Positions 8,891-17,792 of a DNA stretch of 64,000 nt are shown one piece after another (positions within the stretch are counted from its first letter, which is position 1; each line of letters opens with the position of its first letter). A program made the position numbers and the translations under genes. Below the pieces are notes generated by a model that did no database searches, was not told where the DNA came from, and saw only the letters and a list, made by a program, of their open reading frames with translations. Origin of the DNA: Propionispora hippei DSM 15287 (lineage in GTDB: Bacteria > Bacillota > Negativicutes > Propionisporales > Propionisporaceae); the NCBI RefSeq assembly GCF_900141835.1, contig NZ_FQZD01000020.1, positions 1-64,000 of the forward strand. The letters are read 5' to 3'.

Positions 8891-9499
8891 ATGGAACAAC
8901 TGCTTGACATGATTGTAAACTATATTGGGGCCTGGGGTTATCCCGCTATTTTTCTGGGGATGGCGCTGGAAAGTGCCTGCCTGCCTGTACCGAGCGAAGT
9001 CATTTTCGGTTTTGCCGGCTACCTGGTTTTTCTGGGCAGGCTGGAATTTGCTCCGTCTGTGGCTGCCGGTGTAGCTGGCGGTCTGGCCGGATCGATAACC
9101 GCTTACGCCGTAGGGTATTATGGTGGCCGTCCTTTTGTGGAAAAGTATGGAAAGTACATTTTTTTATCGGCCGGCCATGTGGCGGCGGCGCAGCGCTGGT
9201 TTGACCGTTATGGTATGAAGGCGACTTTTTTCAGCCGTTTGCTGCCTGTTGTCAGGACCTTCATTTCGCTGCCTGCCGGCTTTGCCAGAGTCGATTTTGT
9301 CCGGTTTGTGCTGTATACCGTGTTGGGATCGCTGCCCTGGACTATCTTGCTAATCTATGCCGGACTGCTGCTCGGTGAAAGCTGGGGGGTTATTTACGCT
9401 GTCGGGCACCGTTTAAATCTGGGAATAGCGGCAGTGCTGGCAGTGGCGGTCCTGTTATTTTATGCAAAGAAACGGAGGACCCGTTCGGACAGGGACTGA
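8891..9499 (+). CDS. DedA family membrane protein
   Basis: A 202-residue inner-membrane protein of the DedA/SNARE-associated (VTT) superfamily, members of which translocate or flip lipid carriers such as undecaprenyl phosphate. The family signatures are visible: E..CLPVPSE near residue 30, the glycine-rich GGLAGSITAYAVGYYGG segment, and F.RLLPVVRTFISLPAG near residue 120. ATG 8891 is chosen because AGGAGGTG precedes it. Its last 40 bases overlap the 3' end of the exchanger gene on the other strand. Confidence 0.9.
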   Translation: MEQLLDMIVNYIGAWGYPAIFLGMALESACLPVPSEVIFGFAGYLVFLGRLEFAPSVAAGVAGGLAGSITAYAVGYYGGRPFVEKYGKYIFLSAGHVAAAQRWFDRYGMKATFFSRLLPVVRTFISLPAGFARVDFVRFVLYTVLGSLPWTILLIYAGLLLGESWGVIYAVGHRLNLGIAAVLAVAVLLFYAKKRRTRSDRD

Positions 9500-10491
9500 T
9501 AATCCACCAGATGGGCGGCTGAGGCATAGGCGCCGGCTACAAATAGCAGATAAAAGAAGCCGCAGAAGAGCAGGCGGCTGACGCAGAGATGCTGGCGGCG
9601 CAGGGTGAGCCAGAGGAAAAAGATGGACAACCAGGTGACGGCGCCGGCCATGATCAGGTATTGATCGAAGCGCCAGGAAGTGAATAGCAGGCCCAGTGCG
9701 CTGGGGATGGCAGCCTGAATCATCATGGAGCCGCTGATATTGCTGAGGGCCAGCGCAATTTTTCCCTGCCGTACCCAGATGACAGCGTTGATGGTTTCCG
9801 GCAGTTCGGTGGCAACGGGACTTAAAAACAGGGCTACGATGTGTGCCGGCATACCCAAGGTCAGGCTGAAACTCTCCAGACGGTGGACAAACACTTGCGA
9901 ACCCAGGAAAATAAGGATTAGAGCCAGACCGGTCTGTAAGAGTACCCAATAAACTGAAGGGTCTTTTTCGTGAGGGCGGAAGGTGAGAGCCGCCAAATTT
10001 TTGGCGACGCTGGATTCGGCCTGCATTTCCCTGACGGCGTACCAGACATAAGCGGCGATCAGCAGCAGGCCGCTATAGGCCTTGCCGGGAAAGACGATAA
10101 GGCCCAGGGCAATGTTGAAGGTAAAGATGATCAGAAACCACACCTGGTTCCGCGCCAGTTTGTCACTGTCAATGGACAGGCAGGTAGCGCGGGCTTGCTG
10201 TTTTAAATAGATAAACAGACACCAGCCGACAACGGCATAGCCGACGGTGCTGAGGATCAGCGGTCCGCCCAGGGCAGCTCCCACACCGATATCCTGTACG
10301 CCGAAAGCGACCGCCATCAGTGTGACCGAGCTTTCCGGCAGCGCCGTGCCCAGCGCGGCCAGAACACTGCCCACCGCGTTTTGGGAGATATTAAACTTTT
10401 TGCCGACCCATTCAATTCCGTTGACAAATAGTTCACAGCTTATATAAATTAAACCGGCAGCAGCGAGTAAGACGGCAAAATCCCAGAGCAT
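9460..10491 (-). CDS. Sodium/calcium exchanger family protein (CaCA, YrbG-like)
   Basis: A 343-residue membrane protein with about ten helices and the two inverted alpha repeats of the cation/Ca2+ exchanger superfamily: GTALPESSVTLMA near residue 50 and PVATELPETINAV near residue 210. These carry the ion-coordinating glutamates. Probably a cation antiporter in the cytoplasmic membrane; the ion is not determined. ATG 10491 (MLWDF) has GGAGG eight bases upstream, whereas a longer frame to 10560 has no such site. It is convergent with dedA, with overlapping 3' ends. Confidence 0.88.
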   Translation of the reverse strand: MLWDFAVLLAAAGLIYISCELFVNGIEWVGKKFNISQNAVGSVLAALGTALPESSVTLMAVAFGVQDIGVGAALGGPLILSTVGYAVVGWCLFIYLKQQARATCLSIDSDKLARNQVWFLIIFTFNIALGLIVFPGKAYSGLLLIAAYVWYAVREMQAESSVAKNLAALTFRPHEKDPSVYWVLLQTGLALILIFLGSQVFVHRLESFSLTLGMPAHIVALFLSPVATELPETINAVIWVRQGKIALALSNISGSMMIQAAIPSALGLLFTSWRFDQYLIMAGAVTWLSIFFLWLTLRRQHLCVSRLLFCGFFYLLFVAGAYASAAHLVDYQSLSERVLRFFA

Positions 10492-10863
10492 GTCCGATTC
10501 CTCCATCCGAGTGTAGTAATAAGCTCCTATTTCAGTCAAGTGACCTGTCTGGATGACCAACTGCTACGTTGCCGTTCATCGGCGTAGGAATCGCTATGTT
10601 TCATTCCTCTGCCTTGCAGATGAACATTCATTCTGCGTTCTTTGATAAAAAGATGAACCTGTCACAACACCAGAGTTTGTTATATAGTGTATACAAGAAG
10701 CGGCTTGTTACACCTTGGAACAGGCAATACCAGCAATTACCGACAGCGTGCCCGTAGCGTCAATTGTTATATCTGTCTATTGACTGTTATAGTGGTAACA
10801 TGGTTAGATAGAAAGTAAAACGCTGGTAATTTGTACAGCCGGCTGGGAAAGGGAAGGAAGTAT
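10492..10863. other. Intergenic region upstream of the BenE-like gene (372 bases)
   Basis: No gene is supported here. A possible sigma-A promoter for the transporter is TTGTTA (10764-10769), an 18-base spacer and TATAGT (10788-10793). Nothing else stands out. Confidence 0.35.
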
Positions 10864-12084
10864 ATGTCTGTTGTTAGCAAATTTCTGGCCGATGTAAAGC
10901 AGGACTGGTCTGTTTCCGCCATTACTTCAGGTTTTATTGCAGTGATCGTTTCTTATGCCGGGCCCTTGCTGATCGTTTTCCAGGCAGCGAGAATCGCTCA
11001 TTTATCGGATGCGGAGTTGTCTTCCTGGATTTGGGCTATTTCTTTTAGCAGCGGCCTGGCGGGTATGCTGCTCAGCGCCTGGTTCCGGGCGCCGGTGATT
11101 GCCGCTTGGTCCACACCCGGGGCGGTACTCTTAGTTTCCGGTTGGGCTGGCTATTCTTTTGCCGAGTCGGTTGGCGCTTTTATTTTTTCCGCTGTGCTGG
11201 TTGTTATTTTGGGCTATTCGGGCTTGTTTTCCGCGATGATGGAGCGGATTCCCCGCGGGATCATTGCCGCTATGTTAGCCGGCATTTTACTGAAATTCGG
11301 GGTTGATGTGTTTGTGTCACTGAAACAAATGCCGCTTGTGGCTTTACCGATGTTTGTGGTTTATTTGCTGAGTAAACGGTATTGTCCACGGTACGCGGTA
11401 GCTGCTACGCTGCTAAGCGGTCTGGCCAGCGCCGGGCTGTTGCACGAACTGGCTCCCGTGGCTATCCGCATAGCGTTGGTGGAACCGGTCTATACGGCAC
11501 CGGTTTTTTCTCTGAAAGCGGTGGTAGGTCTTGGCTTGCCGCTTTGCATTGTGACGATGGTGTCCCAGAATGCAACCGGTATCGGTGTGCTAAAGGTAGA
11601 CGGTTACGATTTGCCGCCTAATCCGCTGATCGGTGTCACCGGCATTGCCTCATTGCTGTCTGCGCCTTTTGGTTCGCATGGCGTTAATCTGGCAGCCATT
11701 ACGGCGGCTATTTGTACGGGGAAGGAAGCTCATGCCCAGCCGGAAAAACGTTATGTCGCCGGCATTGCCTGCGGTGTTTTTTATATGTTATTGAGCTTGT
11801 TCGGCGCAACAGTAGTAGCTGTATTTTCAGCGTTCCCTGCCGAATTGATTGCCGTCATTGCCGGAGTGGCTTTGTTTGGCTCTTTGGGGTCAAGTCTGTC
11901 ATCGGCTATGGAAACCGAGAAGGATAAGGAAAGTGCTTTGGTAACCTTTTTAATCACAATTTCAGGCATTTCTTTACTGGGCATCGGCGCTCCCTTTTGG
12001 GGCCTGATTGGCGGGATGGTCACCCATGGCATTTTGACAGGCAACATACGCTGGCTGTGGCAAAAGCTGGCACCGGTTAAGTAG
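10864..12084 (+). CDS. BenE family transporter (benzoate/H+ symporter type)
   Basis: A 406-residue membrane protein of the BenE family with about twelve helices. Recognisable stretches are the PLLIVFQAA segment in helix 1, AAWSTPGAVLL in helix 3, and the C-terminal conserved FGSHGVNLAAITAAICTG. Family members import benzoate or related aromatic acids by proton symport, but no aromatic catabolic gene is nearby, so the substrate is uncertain. ATG 10864 follows a GGGAAGGAAG site. It ends at a bidirectional terminator. Confidence 0.85.
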   Translation: MSVVSKFLADVKQDWSVSAITSGFIAVIVSYAGPLLIVFQAARIAHLSDAELSSWIWAISFSSGLAGMLLSAWFRAPVIAAWSTPGAVLLVSGWAGYSFAESVGAFIFSAVLVVILGYSGLFSAMMERIPRGIIAAMLAGILLKFGVDVFVSLKQMPLVALPMFVVYLLSKRYCPRYAVAATLLSGLASAGLLHELAPVAIRIALVEPVYTAPVFSLKAVVGLGLPLCIVTMVSQNATGIGVLKVDGYDLPPNPLIGVTGIASLLSAPFGSHGVNLAAITAAICTGKEAHAQPEKRYVAGIACGVFYMLLSLFGATVVAVFSAFPAELIAVIAGVALFGSLGSSLSSAMETEKDKESALVTFLITISGISLLGIGAPFWGLIGGMVTHGILTGNIRWLWQKLAPVK

Positions 12085-12120
12085 CGGACGAATTTATAAG
12101 ACTCTGTCGAAGCAGCATGG

Positions 12121-12170
12121 AAAAAGGCAATGGGCGGCACGGAATATCCGTACGGGCCATTGCCTTTTTT
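12121..12170. terminator. Bidirectional terminator
   Basis: AAAAAGGCAATGG pairs with CCATTGCCTTTTT across a 24-base loop region. It lies between the convergent BenE-like gene and the secreted protein gene at 12197. Confidence 0.88.
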
Positions 12171-12196
12171 CTTCTATTTTTAAGGTTGCTGGAGTA

Positions 12197-13147
12197 TCAG
12201 TAATTCCCTAGCAGCGTCCGGTGCAATTCAGCCGGTTCGATTGCATCCAGGTTGTCGCAGACGATAAGCAGCTTCATCATCTTTTTATCCCGGAAAATTC
12301 CGAACTTTCCGCCTGACGGACTCAGAAAAGGCACTGTGGTGCCGCCCGGGGGCAGTGTAAAAGAAGTAACCACCCTGCGGCTTGCCAAATCGGCGATTTC
12401 CCATAGGTCCTGTGGTCGCTGGCCCTGTGCTGCGGTTAAGGTTATCGCAGCCGGCAGGTTTTTTTCCAGTACCAATACCAACGGTTCTGCGGCGGTGCCT
12501 GTTACCCTTGTCGATATTGTCTGTCTTTCTGCTATGATTTTGGCTTTTCGGATCAGCGCATTCGGCGGAAATTGGCTCAAATCGGCGCCATACAGGTCGG
12601 ACATTGTTGCTTTGGCAGCAGTTTCCTGCCAAGTGCGGCCCGGCGGCGCCTCGCTGAGGGTTTTTTGGTATTCGGCCGGCTGTAAAGCAGTCAGATCGCC
12701 GGTTACTTTAATCAGGCCCGGCAATGTACCTGTCCAACTGTTAAAGGGAAGGTCAGCGGTTGGCGGCGGGAGTTCCCATACATTTTCTCCTGGCAGCAGT
12801 TTTTTTCTCAGTTTTAAGCCAGGCAATAGAATTTCATTATTGGCATCGGTTAAGCGGTCAACTTGGATGATCAGGCGAATAGGTATATTTTTTTGAACAA
12901 ACAATACCTTTGGCGTATAGCCGGTACTGTTGGCGTGCAGATGAAGTGTTTGAACGCCGTTTGCTACCTGGGCTTTCGACAGTGTTGTCTCATCGGCGGC
13001 GTTGGCCTGTGCCACCAGCCAGGGCAGGTCAACGCCGCCCAGGGCGCCTCGACCCGCCAGTGCCATTCCCGCCAGAAGCACACAGATACCGGCCGGTTTC
13101 AGCCACGACTTAGCGGTCATAGCCGAAAACAATCCGCTTGCTTTCAC
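12197..13147 (-). CDS. Secreted or membrane-anchored protein with two cupredoxin-like domains, function unknown
   Basis: A 316-residue protein with an N-terminal signal or anchor segment (about residues 18-50) ending in AQANA. Two similar beta-rich segments follow, about residues 65-150 and 205-300. Each resembles the cupredoxin-like fold of the EfeO type: VQKNIPIRLIIQ and LEKNLPAAITLTA in the first strands, then F..P.GG...PFLSPSGGKFGIF. Neither domain shows the His/Cys copper ligands of true cupredoxins, so a structural or protein-binding role seems likelier than electron transfer. The start is GTG 13147 behind GAGGTGAT. No operon partner. Confidence 0.6.
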   Translation of the reverse strand: MKASGLFSAMTAKSWLKPAGICVLLAGMALAGRGALGGVDLPWLVAQANAADETTLSKAQVANGVQTLHLHANSTGYTPKVLFVQKNIPIRLIIQVDRLTDANNEILLPGLKLRKKLLPGENVWELPPPTADLPFNSWTGTLPGLIKVTGDLTALQPAEYQKTLSEAPPGRTWQETAAKATMSDLYGADLSQFPPNALIRKAKIIAERQTISTRVTGTAAEPLVLVLEKNLPAAITLTAAQGQRPQDLWEIADLASRRVVTSFTLPPGGTTVPFLSPSGGKFGIFRDKKMMKLLIVCDNLDAIEPAELHRTLLGNY

Positions 13148-13807
13148 GAAATCACCTCATCCATAAAGCTTTCTTATATACTATATTACCCATTTATAAC
13201 GGAAAAGAATGAAATTTATGTTAGCTTTTTGTAAAATCGGTCAAGGTTGGGTTTCCAAAGCAGCGAATAATACCTGGGAACTGTTTTTTGCGCCAGACGA
13301 GGTGAACTTTTGCAGAATAATGCTTTTTCTGGTAAGAAAAGCGCCGTTCGGAGACGTTGGGAATACGTCCTGACGGTTCGCCAACTTTGCAAGGGAAAAT
13401 TAAATTTTGTAAGATTTTCGTAAGACCAGACGGGGACACACTGTCGAATGCAGGCCGGCCAGCGATAACCAAGCTTTGCTGAAACAATCCGTGAAGAAAT
13501 TGTAATTCATAGTTGGTGGACTGCTAGGCCTGTCGGCAGGAGTTTTTGGGGTTGACAGAGAAATCCATAATAAATACATAAACCATCTATAATGACAAGG
13601 GTTAGCTACTTTTTTCGCGAGAATCAGCACCTTATCTGGATGAAAAGAGTGGGTTCTTTTGCGTGTTTTTCGTGATGCGTTATCGCTGTCATTTTGACTA
13701 TGTCCGATAGACGCAGCTTTTCTGCCTTGCAACGCAAAAATCCTTGCAAACTGCTTGCCAGGTTTAAACCAGATATGGTACCAGTAAAAAGATGGAGGAT
13801 GTGCTGG
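13148..13807. other. Long intergenic region (660 bases) with a likely promoter and a GC-rich hairpin
   Basis: No coding frame here has a credible RBS and codon pattern. A sigma-A-like promoter, TTGACA at 13552-13557, a 17-base spacer and TACATA at 13575-13580, points toward the CBS-protein gene. Around 13348-13382 GGAGACGT and ACGTCC form a small hairpin flanked by GCGCCGTT and GACGGTTCGC. The part from about 13220 to 13400 has composition unlike its surroundings and could be a dispersed repeat. Confidence 0.4.
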
Positions 13808-14221
13808 ATGAATATTGCTTTTTTTCTGATTCCCAAAAACGAAGTGACTTATTTGCCGATACATAACAGTATGCGGCAGGCGTTGGAAAAAATGGAGTAT
13901 CACCGTTATACGGCTGTGCCTTTAATTGACGAATGTGGCAAATATGCCGGAACGCTCACTGAGGGAGATTTACTCTGGAAATTGAAAAATACGCCGAATT
14001 TGGCCTTTGCCGATACGGAAAAAATCAAAATCAGGGATATCCCTCGCCGGATGGTCAATACGCCGGTACGGGTAGATGCCCAAATGGAGGACTTGCTGTC
14101 TCTGGTAATCGTCCAAAACTTCGTTCCTGTTGTGGACGACAGCGAAATTTTTATTGGCATTATCCGCCGCCGTGAGATCATTGAGTACTATGCCAACCAA
14201 TTGGCAATTAGCAAGCCATAA
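13808..14221 (+). CDS. CBS domain pair protein
   Basis: A 137-residue protein made almost entirely of a tandem CBS pair (Bateman module), about residues 8-60 and 75-130. Typical strands are YTAVPLIDE followed by G.LTEGDLLW, and NFVPVVDD followed by IGIIRRREIIEY. Such stand-alone modules bind adenine nucleotides and regulate a partner, which is not evident here. ATG 13808 is preceded by GGAGG at 13794-13798. The gene ends 19 bases before a perfect palindromic terminator. Confidence 0.85.
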   Translation: MNIAFFLIPKNEVTYLPIHNSMRQALEKMEYHRYTAVPLIDECGKYAGTLTEGDLLWKLKNTPNLAFADTEKIKIRDIPRRMVNTPVRVDAQMEDLLSLVIVQNFVPVVDDSEIFIGIIRRREIIEYYANQLAISKP

Positions 14222-14240
14222 AACGGAAATACACCGAATA

Positions 14241-14280
14241 AAAAAACAGTCCGGACTGCATGCAGTCCGGACTGTTTTTT
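14241..14280. terminator. Perfectly palindromic bidirectional terminator
   Basis: Forty bases are a perfect palindrome centred between 14260 and 14261: six A's, a 14-base arm ending in GGACTGCA, its exact complement, and six T's. It terminates the CBS gene and the convergent SGNH hydrolase gene, whose stop codon overlaps its last base. Confidence 0.92.
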
Positions 14281-15590
14281 TATGGAGCGGTTACCCTGTC
14301 CCAATTCTCATTGATAATTTGGGCGATTTTCTGCTTGCCGGCGATGCCCGGATGCAGTCCGTCTACCGAATAATAGGCGGGCAGCAGCCCGTCGGGACCG
14401 GTTAAGGCCGGTGCGATATCGATATAATAATCCTGATGGCGGATGAATTCATTGACGCGGTTGAACTTGTACTGCCAGTCCGGTGCCGTCTCGGCTTGGA
14501 AGACGCGTTGCATGGCCTCAGGCCGGAGGGGAGGCAAGGTCAGAAAAATCGGCCGGATGCCTGCCGCCTGGCATTGGCTGCGGAGAGAGAGCAGATCTTT
14601 GATGACTTCCGTGGCCGGAACATCGCCGCGCAGGCTGTTGGTGCCGGCCAGAATCAACAGGTATTTGGGCTGATAGGGCAGCACATCGTGGCAGAAACGT
14701 TCGGCGATTTGCGCCGATGTATCACCGCTTTTACCCAAGTTGACGGCAGGGAAGGACAGATAAGTCTGATAACCGTATTCCCAGTCGGCCGGGTGGTGCG
14801 AAATATCGCCGCCGCCGTGAGTGATACTGTCGCCCAGAGTAGCGGCATAGGCGCCCCGGCTCAGGTCTACGGTGAAGGACGCCGTGTCGGAATATACTCC
14901 TACCGGATTGCCGGCGGCGTCGATGCCGCGTACCCGCCAATAGTAAGTGCCGGGAGCGATGCGAGGCGCATCGTCATAGCAGTCAAAGCCGGTGACCTGC
15001 TTGCTCCAGATCCGGTAAACGGACGGCTCCGTACCGTTGGGGTTTTCCGGTGGACGGCTGAGTAGCTCCACTTCATATCTGGTGGTGGCGCTGACCGGAA
15101 TCCAGGCATAGACCGGATATAACGGGGCGGGGCGATTCTGCCAGTTGAGATCGGACGTGATCAGCGGCCTAAGCGGCTGACGGACGGCATTGCTTAGTAC
15201 AAGCTCTTGCGCATCGGAAAAGACACCGATGGGATTTTTGTCGTAATCCAGCGCCCGGACCCGCCAATAGGCACGGGCGGACAATACGGCGGAAAGATCG
15301 GCCTGGTATCCGGGAGCGTAGGCGGTGCGGAGTGGGGTGATTTCATAGCGGGAAGGAAGCACTCCGTTGGGGTTCTCCGGCAGACGGCTGAGCAGTTCAA
15401 TTTCATAGGATACGGCGCCGGGAATGGAATTCCAGGTGAGCATAGGCCGTTTACCGGCCGTTTTTTTTGCCGTATAGAAAGCAGTGGCTGACGGTTTAAG
15501 CGGTTCAGCCGCCGCCTGGGCTGCCGGTAGAGCCGGGATATGTAAGCTTTGGCTGAAAAGAAACAGCAATACAAGAAACAAACGAAGCAT
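14280..15590 (-). CDS. Secreted SGNH/GDSL hydrolase with two fibronectin-like repeats
   Basis: A 436-residue exported esterase- or lipase-like enzyme. It has a signal peptide (residues 1-28, ending in AQAAA), then two tandem beta-sandwich repeats (about 45-130 and 140-230). Both contain LLSR.PENPNG..PS.Y.I and end in YWRVR..D...NP.GV.SD. The catalytic domain has all SGNH blocks: LGDSITHGGG with the Ser, GKSGDTS with the Gly, LAGTNSLRGD with the Asn, and DGLHPG with the Asp and His. The close similarity of the two repeats suggests a recent internal duplication. The substrate may be an extracellular ester or acetylated glycan. Confidence 0.85.
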   Translation of the reverse strand: MLRLFLVLLFLFSQSLHIPALPAAQAAAEPLKPSATAFYTAKKTAGKRPMLTWNSIPGAVSYEIELLSRLPENPNGVLPSRYEITPLRTAYAPGYQADLSAVLSARAYWRVRALDYDKNPIGVFSDAQELVLSNAVRQPLRPLITSDLNWQNRPAPLYPVYAWIPVSATTRYEVELLSRPPENPNGTEPSVYRIWSKQVTGFDCYDDAPRIAPGTYYWRVRGIDAAGNPVGVYSDTASFTVDLSRGAYAATLGDSITHGGGDISHHPADWEYGYQTYLSFPAVNLGKSGDTSAQIAERFCHDVLPYQPKYLLILAGTNSLRGDVPATEVIKDLLSLRSQCQAAGIRPIFLTLPPLRPEAMQRVFQAETAPDWQYKFNRVNEFIRHQDYYIDIAPALTGPDGLLPAYYSVDGLHPGIAGKQKIAQIINENWDRVTAP

Positions 15591-15908
15591 ACAAATTCAT
15601 CTCCTGTCATATGTAAAATGTCGCGGTTTGACAGTGGAAACGAGACGGAGACGTCCGTCAATTCCTATAAAAAAGTATCATAAATACGAGGATCTTGCAA
15701 TACCGGTTGTGGTATGGCCCTGTTCCGTGGTATAAAGAAAGCAGATGGCATAATAGCGGTTTTTCGGCTGTCCGAGGGAAACAAAACAGCGGCAAAATTA
15801 TTTTCCCGCCGGTTTTGCCGTAACCGGAAAAGGCCGTCAGGCTGCACCGGATGAATAAAGCAGGGTTTTCTTAGGAAATAGTAAGACGTGGTGGCAGGAG
15901 GACGAAAT
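15591..15908. other. Intergenic region between divergent genes (318 bases)
   Basis: A plausible promoter for the HAD gene is TTGTGG (15707-15712), an 18-base spacer and TATAAA (15731-15736). A weak inverted repeat, CGGCAAAA with TTTTGCCG, lies at about 15790-15822. No gene is seen. Confidence 0.35.
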
Positions 15909-16772
15909 ATGACCTATAAGCTGGTTTGCATTGACATAGACGGAACATTGCTTAACAGTAAAAGTAAAATTACCGACACGACAAAAGCGGCGATCAGACA
16001 AGCCCATAATCAGGGGGTCCATATCGTTGTCAGCACCGGCAGAATGTATACCGACGCCGCTTATTACTCCGATCTGGTGGGGGTAAAGTCACCGGTTATT
16101 GCTTCGAACGGTGCGTTTATCAAGGAGAAAGACAAAGGTGAGGTGATTTATCAAAGTGTGTTAGGGGAGTACCTAGCACTTGAAATTCTGGAGGTGTTTC
16201 GGTCCTATCGGATTAGTCCCTTTTTTTGCACGCCCCATAAATTTTATTATGGCAGTATTCTTTTTAAACTTTTTTATCTTTTTGCTCAGCTTCGCGGACG
16301 AAGAAACAATGTGCTTGACACGGAATATGTACCCTCCTGGCAACGCTGGCGGAAAGTGCTGCGGCTGGAGCGGGAGAATATTGTGAAATGCGAGGTCATC
16401 CATCGGGATATTCACTCCCTTGGCCCGTTTCGGGAACGGCTTCAGAGAATAAAAGATTTGGAAATTATAAATTCGTCAAAACACAATATTGAGCTGACCG
16501 CCAAGGGCGTTTCCAAGGGGCGGGCGGTGCAAATTCTTGCTGACTTTTATCAGGTTGAACGGGAAGCGGTGCTGGCGATTGGTGACAGTGAAAACGATGT
16601 TTCCATGCTGGAGTATGCCGGTATGGGCATTGCCATGGGCAATGCCGCGACGGTAGTCAAGCAAAAGGCCGATTACGTGACCGATACTAATGACCGCGAT
16701 GGTGTGGCCAAAGCTCTTTATAAGTTCGTCCTGGCCGAGCAGCCGGCAGACCGGCAATATGAATTTTCCTGA
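15909..16772 (+). CDS. Cof-type HAD family phosphatase
   Basis: A 287-residue cytoplasmic phosphatase of the haloacid dehalogenase superfamily, IIB (Cof) type. Motif I is CIDIDGTLL with the nucleophile Asp, motif II is VVSTGR, motif III is the Lys in SKGRA, and motif IV is IGDSENDVSM. A type IIB cap lies between motifs II and III. Likely substrates are sugar phosphates or flavin mononucleotide; the sequence does not decide. ATG 15909 has GGAGG eight bases upstream. Confidence 0.88.
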   Translation: MTYKLVCIDIDGTLLNSKSKITDTTKAAIRQAHNQGVHIVVSTGRMYTDAAYYSDLVGVKSPVIASNGAFIKEKDKGEVIYQSVLGEYLALEILEVFRSYRISPFFCTPHKFYYGSILFKLFYLFAQLRGRRNNVLDTEYVPSWQRWRKVLRLERENIVKCEVIHRDIHSLGPFRERLQRIKDLEIINSSKHNIELTAKGVSKGRAVQILADFYQVEREAVLAIGDSENDVSMLEYAGMGIAMGNAATVVKQKADYVTDTNDRDGVAKALYKFVLAEQPADRQYEFS

Positions 16773-16886
16773 ATCAGGCAGGAAGATGACGAAAAAGGCG
16801 GTAATCTTTACAGTAAGCCGGTGAAGCATTTCAGACCGGCGTAGACTTGCTAGGAAGTCAATTGAGTGAAAAGGAGATTGAGTCAT

Positions 16887-17762
16887 ATGGGATTACCGAC
16901 AATCGGATTTATCGGTACAGGCGTTATGGGAAAAAGCATGGCCGGTCATTTGCTGCGGTCCGGCTATTCGCTGCAGGTATACAACCGTACCAAGGCCAAG
17001 GCCCAGGCACTGCTGGACCAGGGGGCCGTCTGGGCTGCTTCGCCGGGTGACGTCGCGGCGGCGTGCGATATCGTCATTACCATGATAGGCTATCCCAAGG
17101 ATGTGGAAGAAGTTTATCTTGGTGATGGCGGCCTGATTGCCCGGGCTCAAACGGGCACGATTTTAATCGATATGACCACTTCATCGCCGCTGCTGGCTCG
17201 CCGGCTGTATGCGGCGGGGGCGGAAAAGGGCGTCCACGTATTGGATGCGCCTGTATCCGGTGGGGATGTCGGTGCCAGAGACGGCAGGCTGTCTATTATG
17301 GTTGGCGGCGACGAGGCGGTTTTTCAAAAGGCCGCTCCGCTGTTTGAGTGTATGGGCACCAATATTGTCCTGCAGGGATCGGCCGGAGCCGGGCAGCATA
17401 CCAAAATGTGCAACCAGATTGCCATTGCTTCCAATATGATGGGGGTTTGCGAAGCCATGGCCTATGCGGTTAAGGCGGGTTTGGACCCAACCCGTGTCCT
17501 GACCAGTATCGCCACAGGAGCTGCCGGCAGTTTTTCATTGAGTAACCTGGCGCCGCGCATGCTGCGCGGTGATACGGCCCCCGGTTTTTATGTGAAGCAT
17601 TTTATTAAGGATATGAAAATTGCTATTGAGGCGGCGGAAGAAATGGGTCTTGTTCTACCCGGCCTGTTGCAGGCAAAAGCCCTGTATGAAAAGCTGGCTG
17701 CCGCCGGGCATGAAAATAGCGGCACTCAGGCACTTTATCTGCTGTATAGCGGAGAGCAATAA
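16887..17762 (+). CDS. Hydroxyacid dehydrogenase of the 3-hydroxyisobutyrate / tartronate semialdehyde reductase family
   Basis: A 291-residue NAD(P)-dependent dehydrogenase. The N-terminal Rossmann motif is GFIGTGVMGKSM, the substrate-binding segment is DAPVSGGDVGARDG near residue 120, and the catalytic Lys is in the GAGQHTKMCNQI helix near residue 170. GarR/GlxR and MmsB share this pattern. ATG 16887 is preceded by AAGGAGA. It heads a short run of same-strand genes (ABM domain protein, GIY-YIG protein). Confidence 0.87.
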   Translation: MGLPTIGFIGTGVMGKSMAGHLLRSGYSLQVYNRTKAKAQALLDQGAVWAASPGDVAAACDIVITMIGYPKDVEEVYLGDGGLIARAQTGTILIDMTTSSPLLARRLYAAGAEKGVHVLDAPVSGGDVGARDGRLSIMVGGDEAVFQKAAPLFECMGTNIVLQGSAGAGQHTKMCNQIAIASNMMGVCEAMAYAVKAGLDPTRVLTSIATGAAGSFSLSNLAPRMLRGDTAPGFYVKHFIKDMKIAIEAAEEMGLVLPGLLQAKALYEKLAAAGHENSGTQALYLLYSGEQ

Positions 17763-17792
17763 GCTGATTATGGAGAAGGGATGTGTGAAGCG

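Noticed and set aside
12252-12896. Plus-strand 214-codon frame opposite the cupredoxin-like gene
   Set aside because: It is a complementary shadow of the gene on the minus strand, which has the signal peptide and RBS.
13221-13903. Minus-strand frames in 13221-13487 and 13400-13903
   Set aside because: No RBS, no family resemblance, and the second runs into the CBS gene on the other strand.
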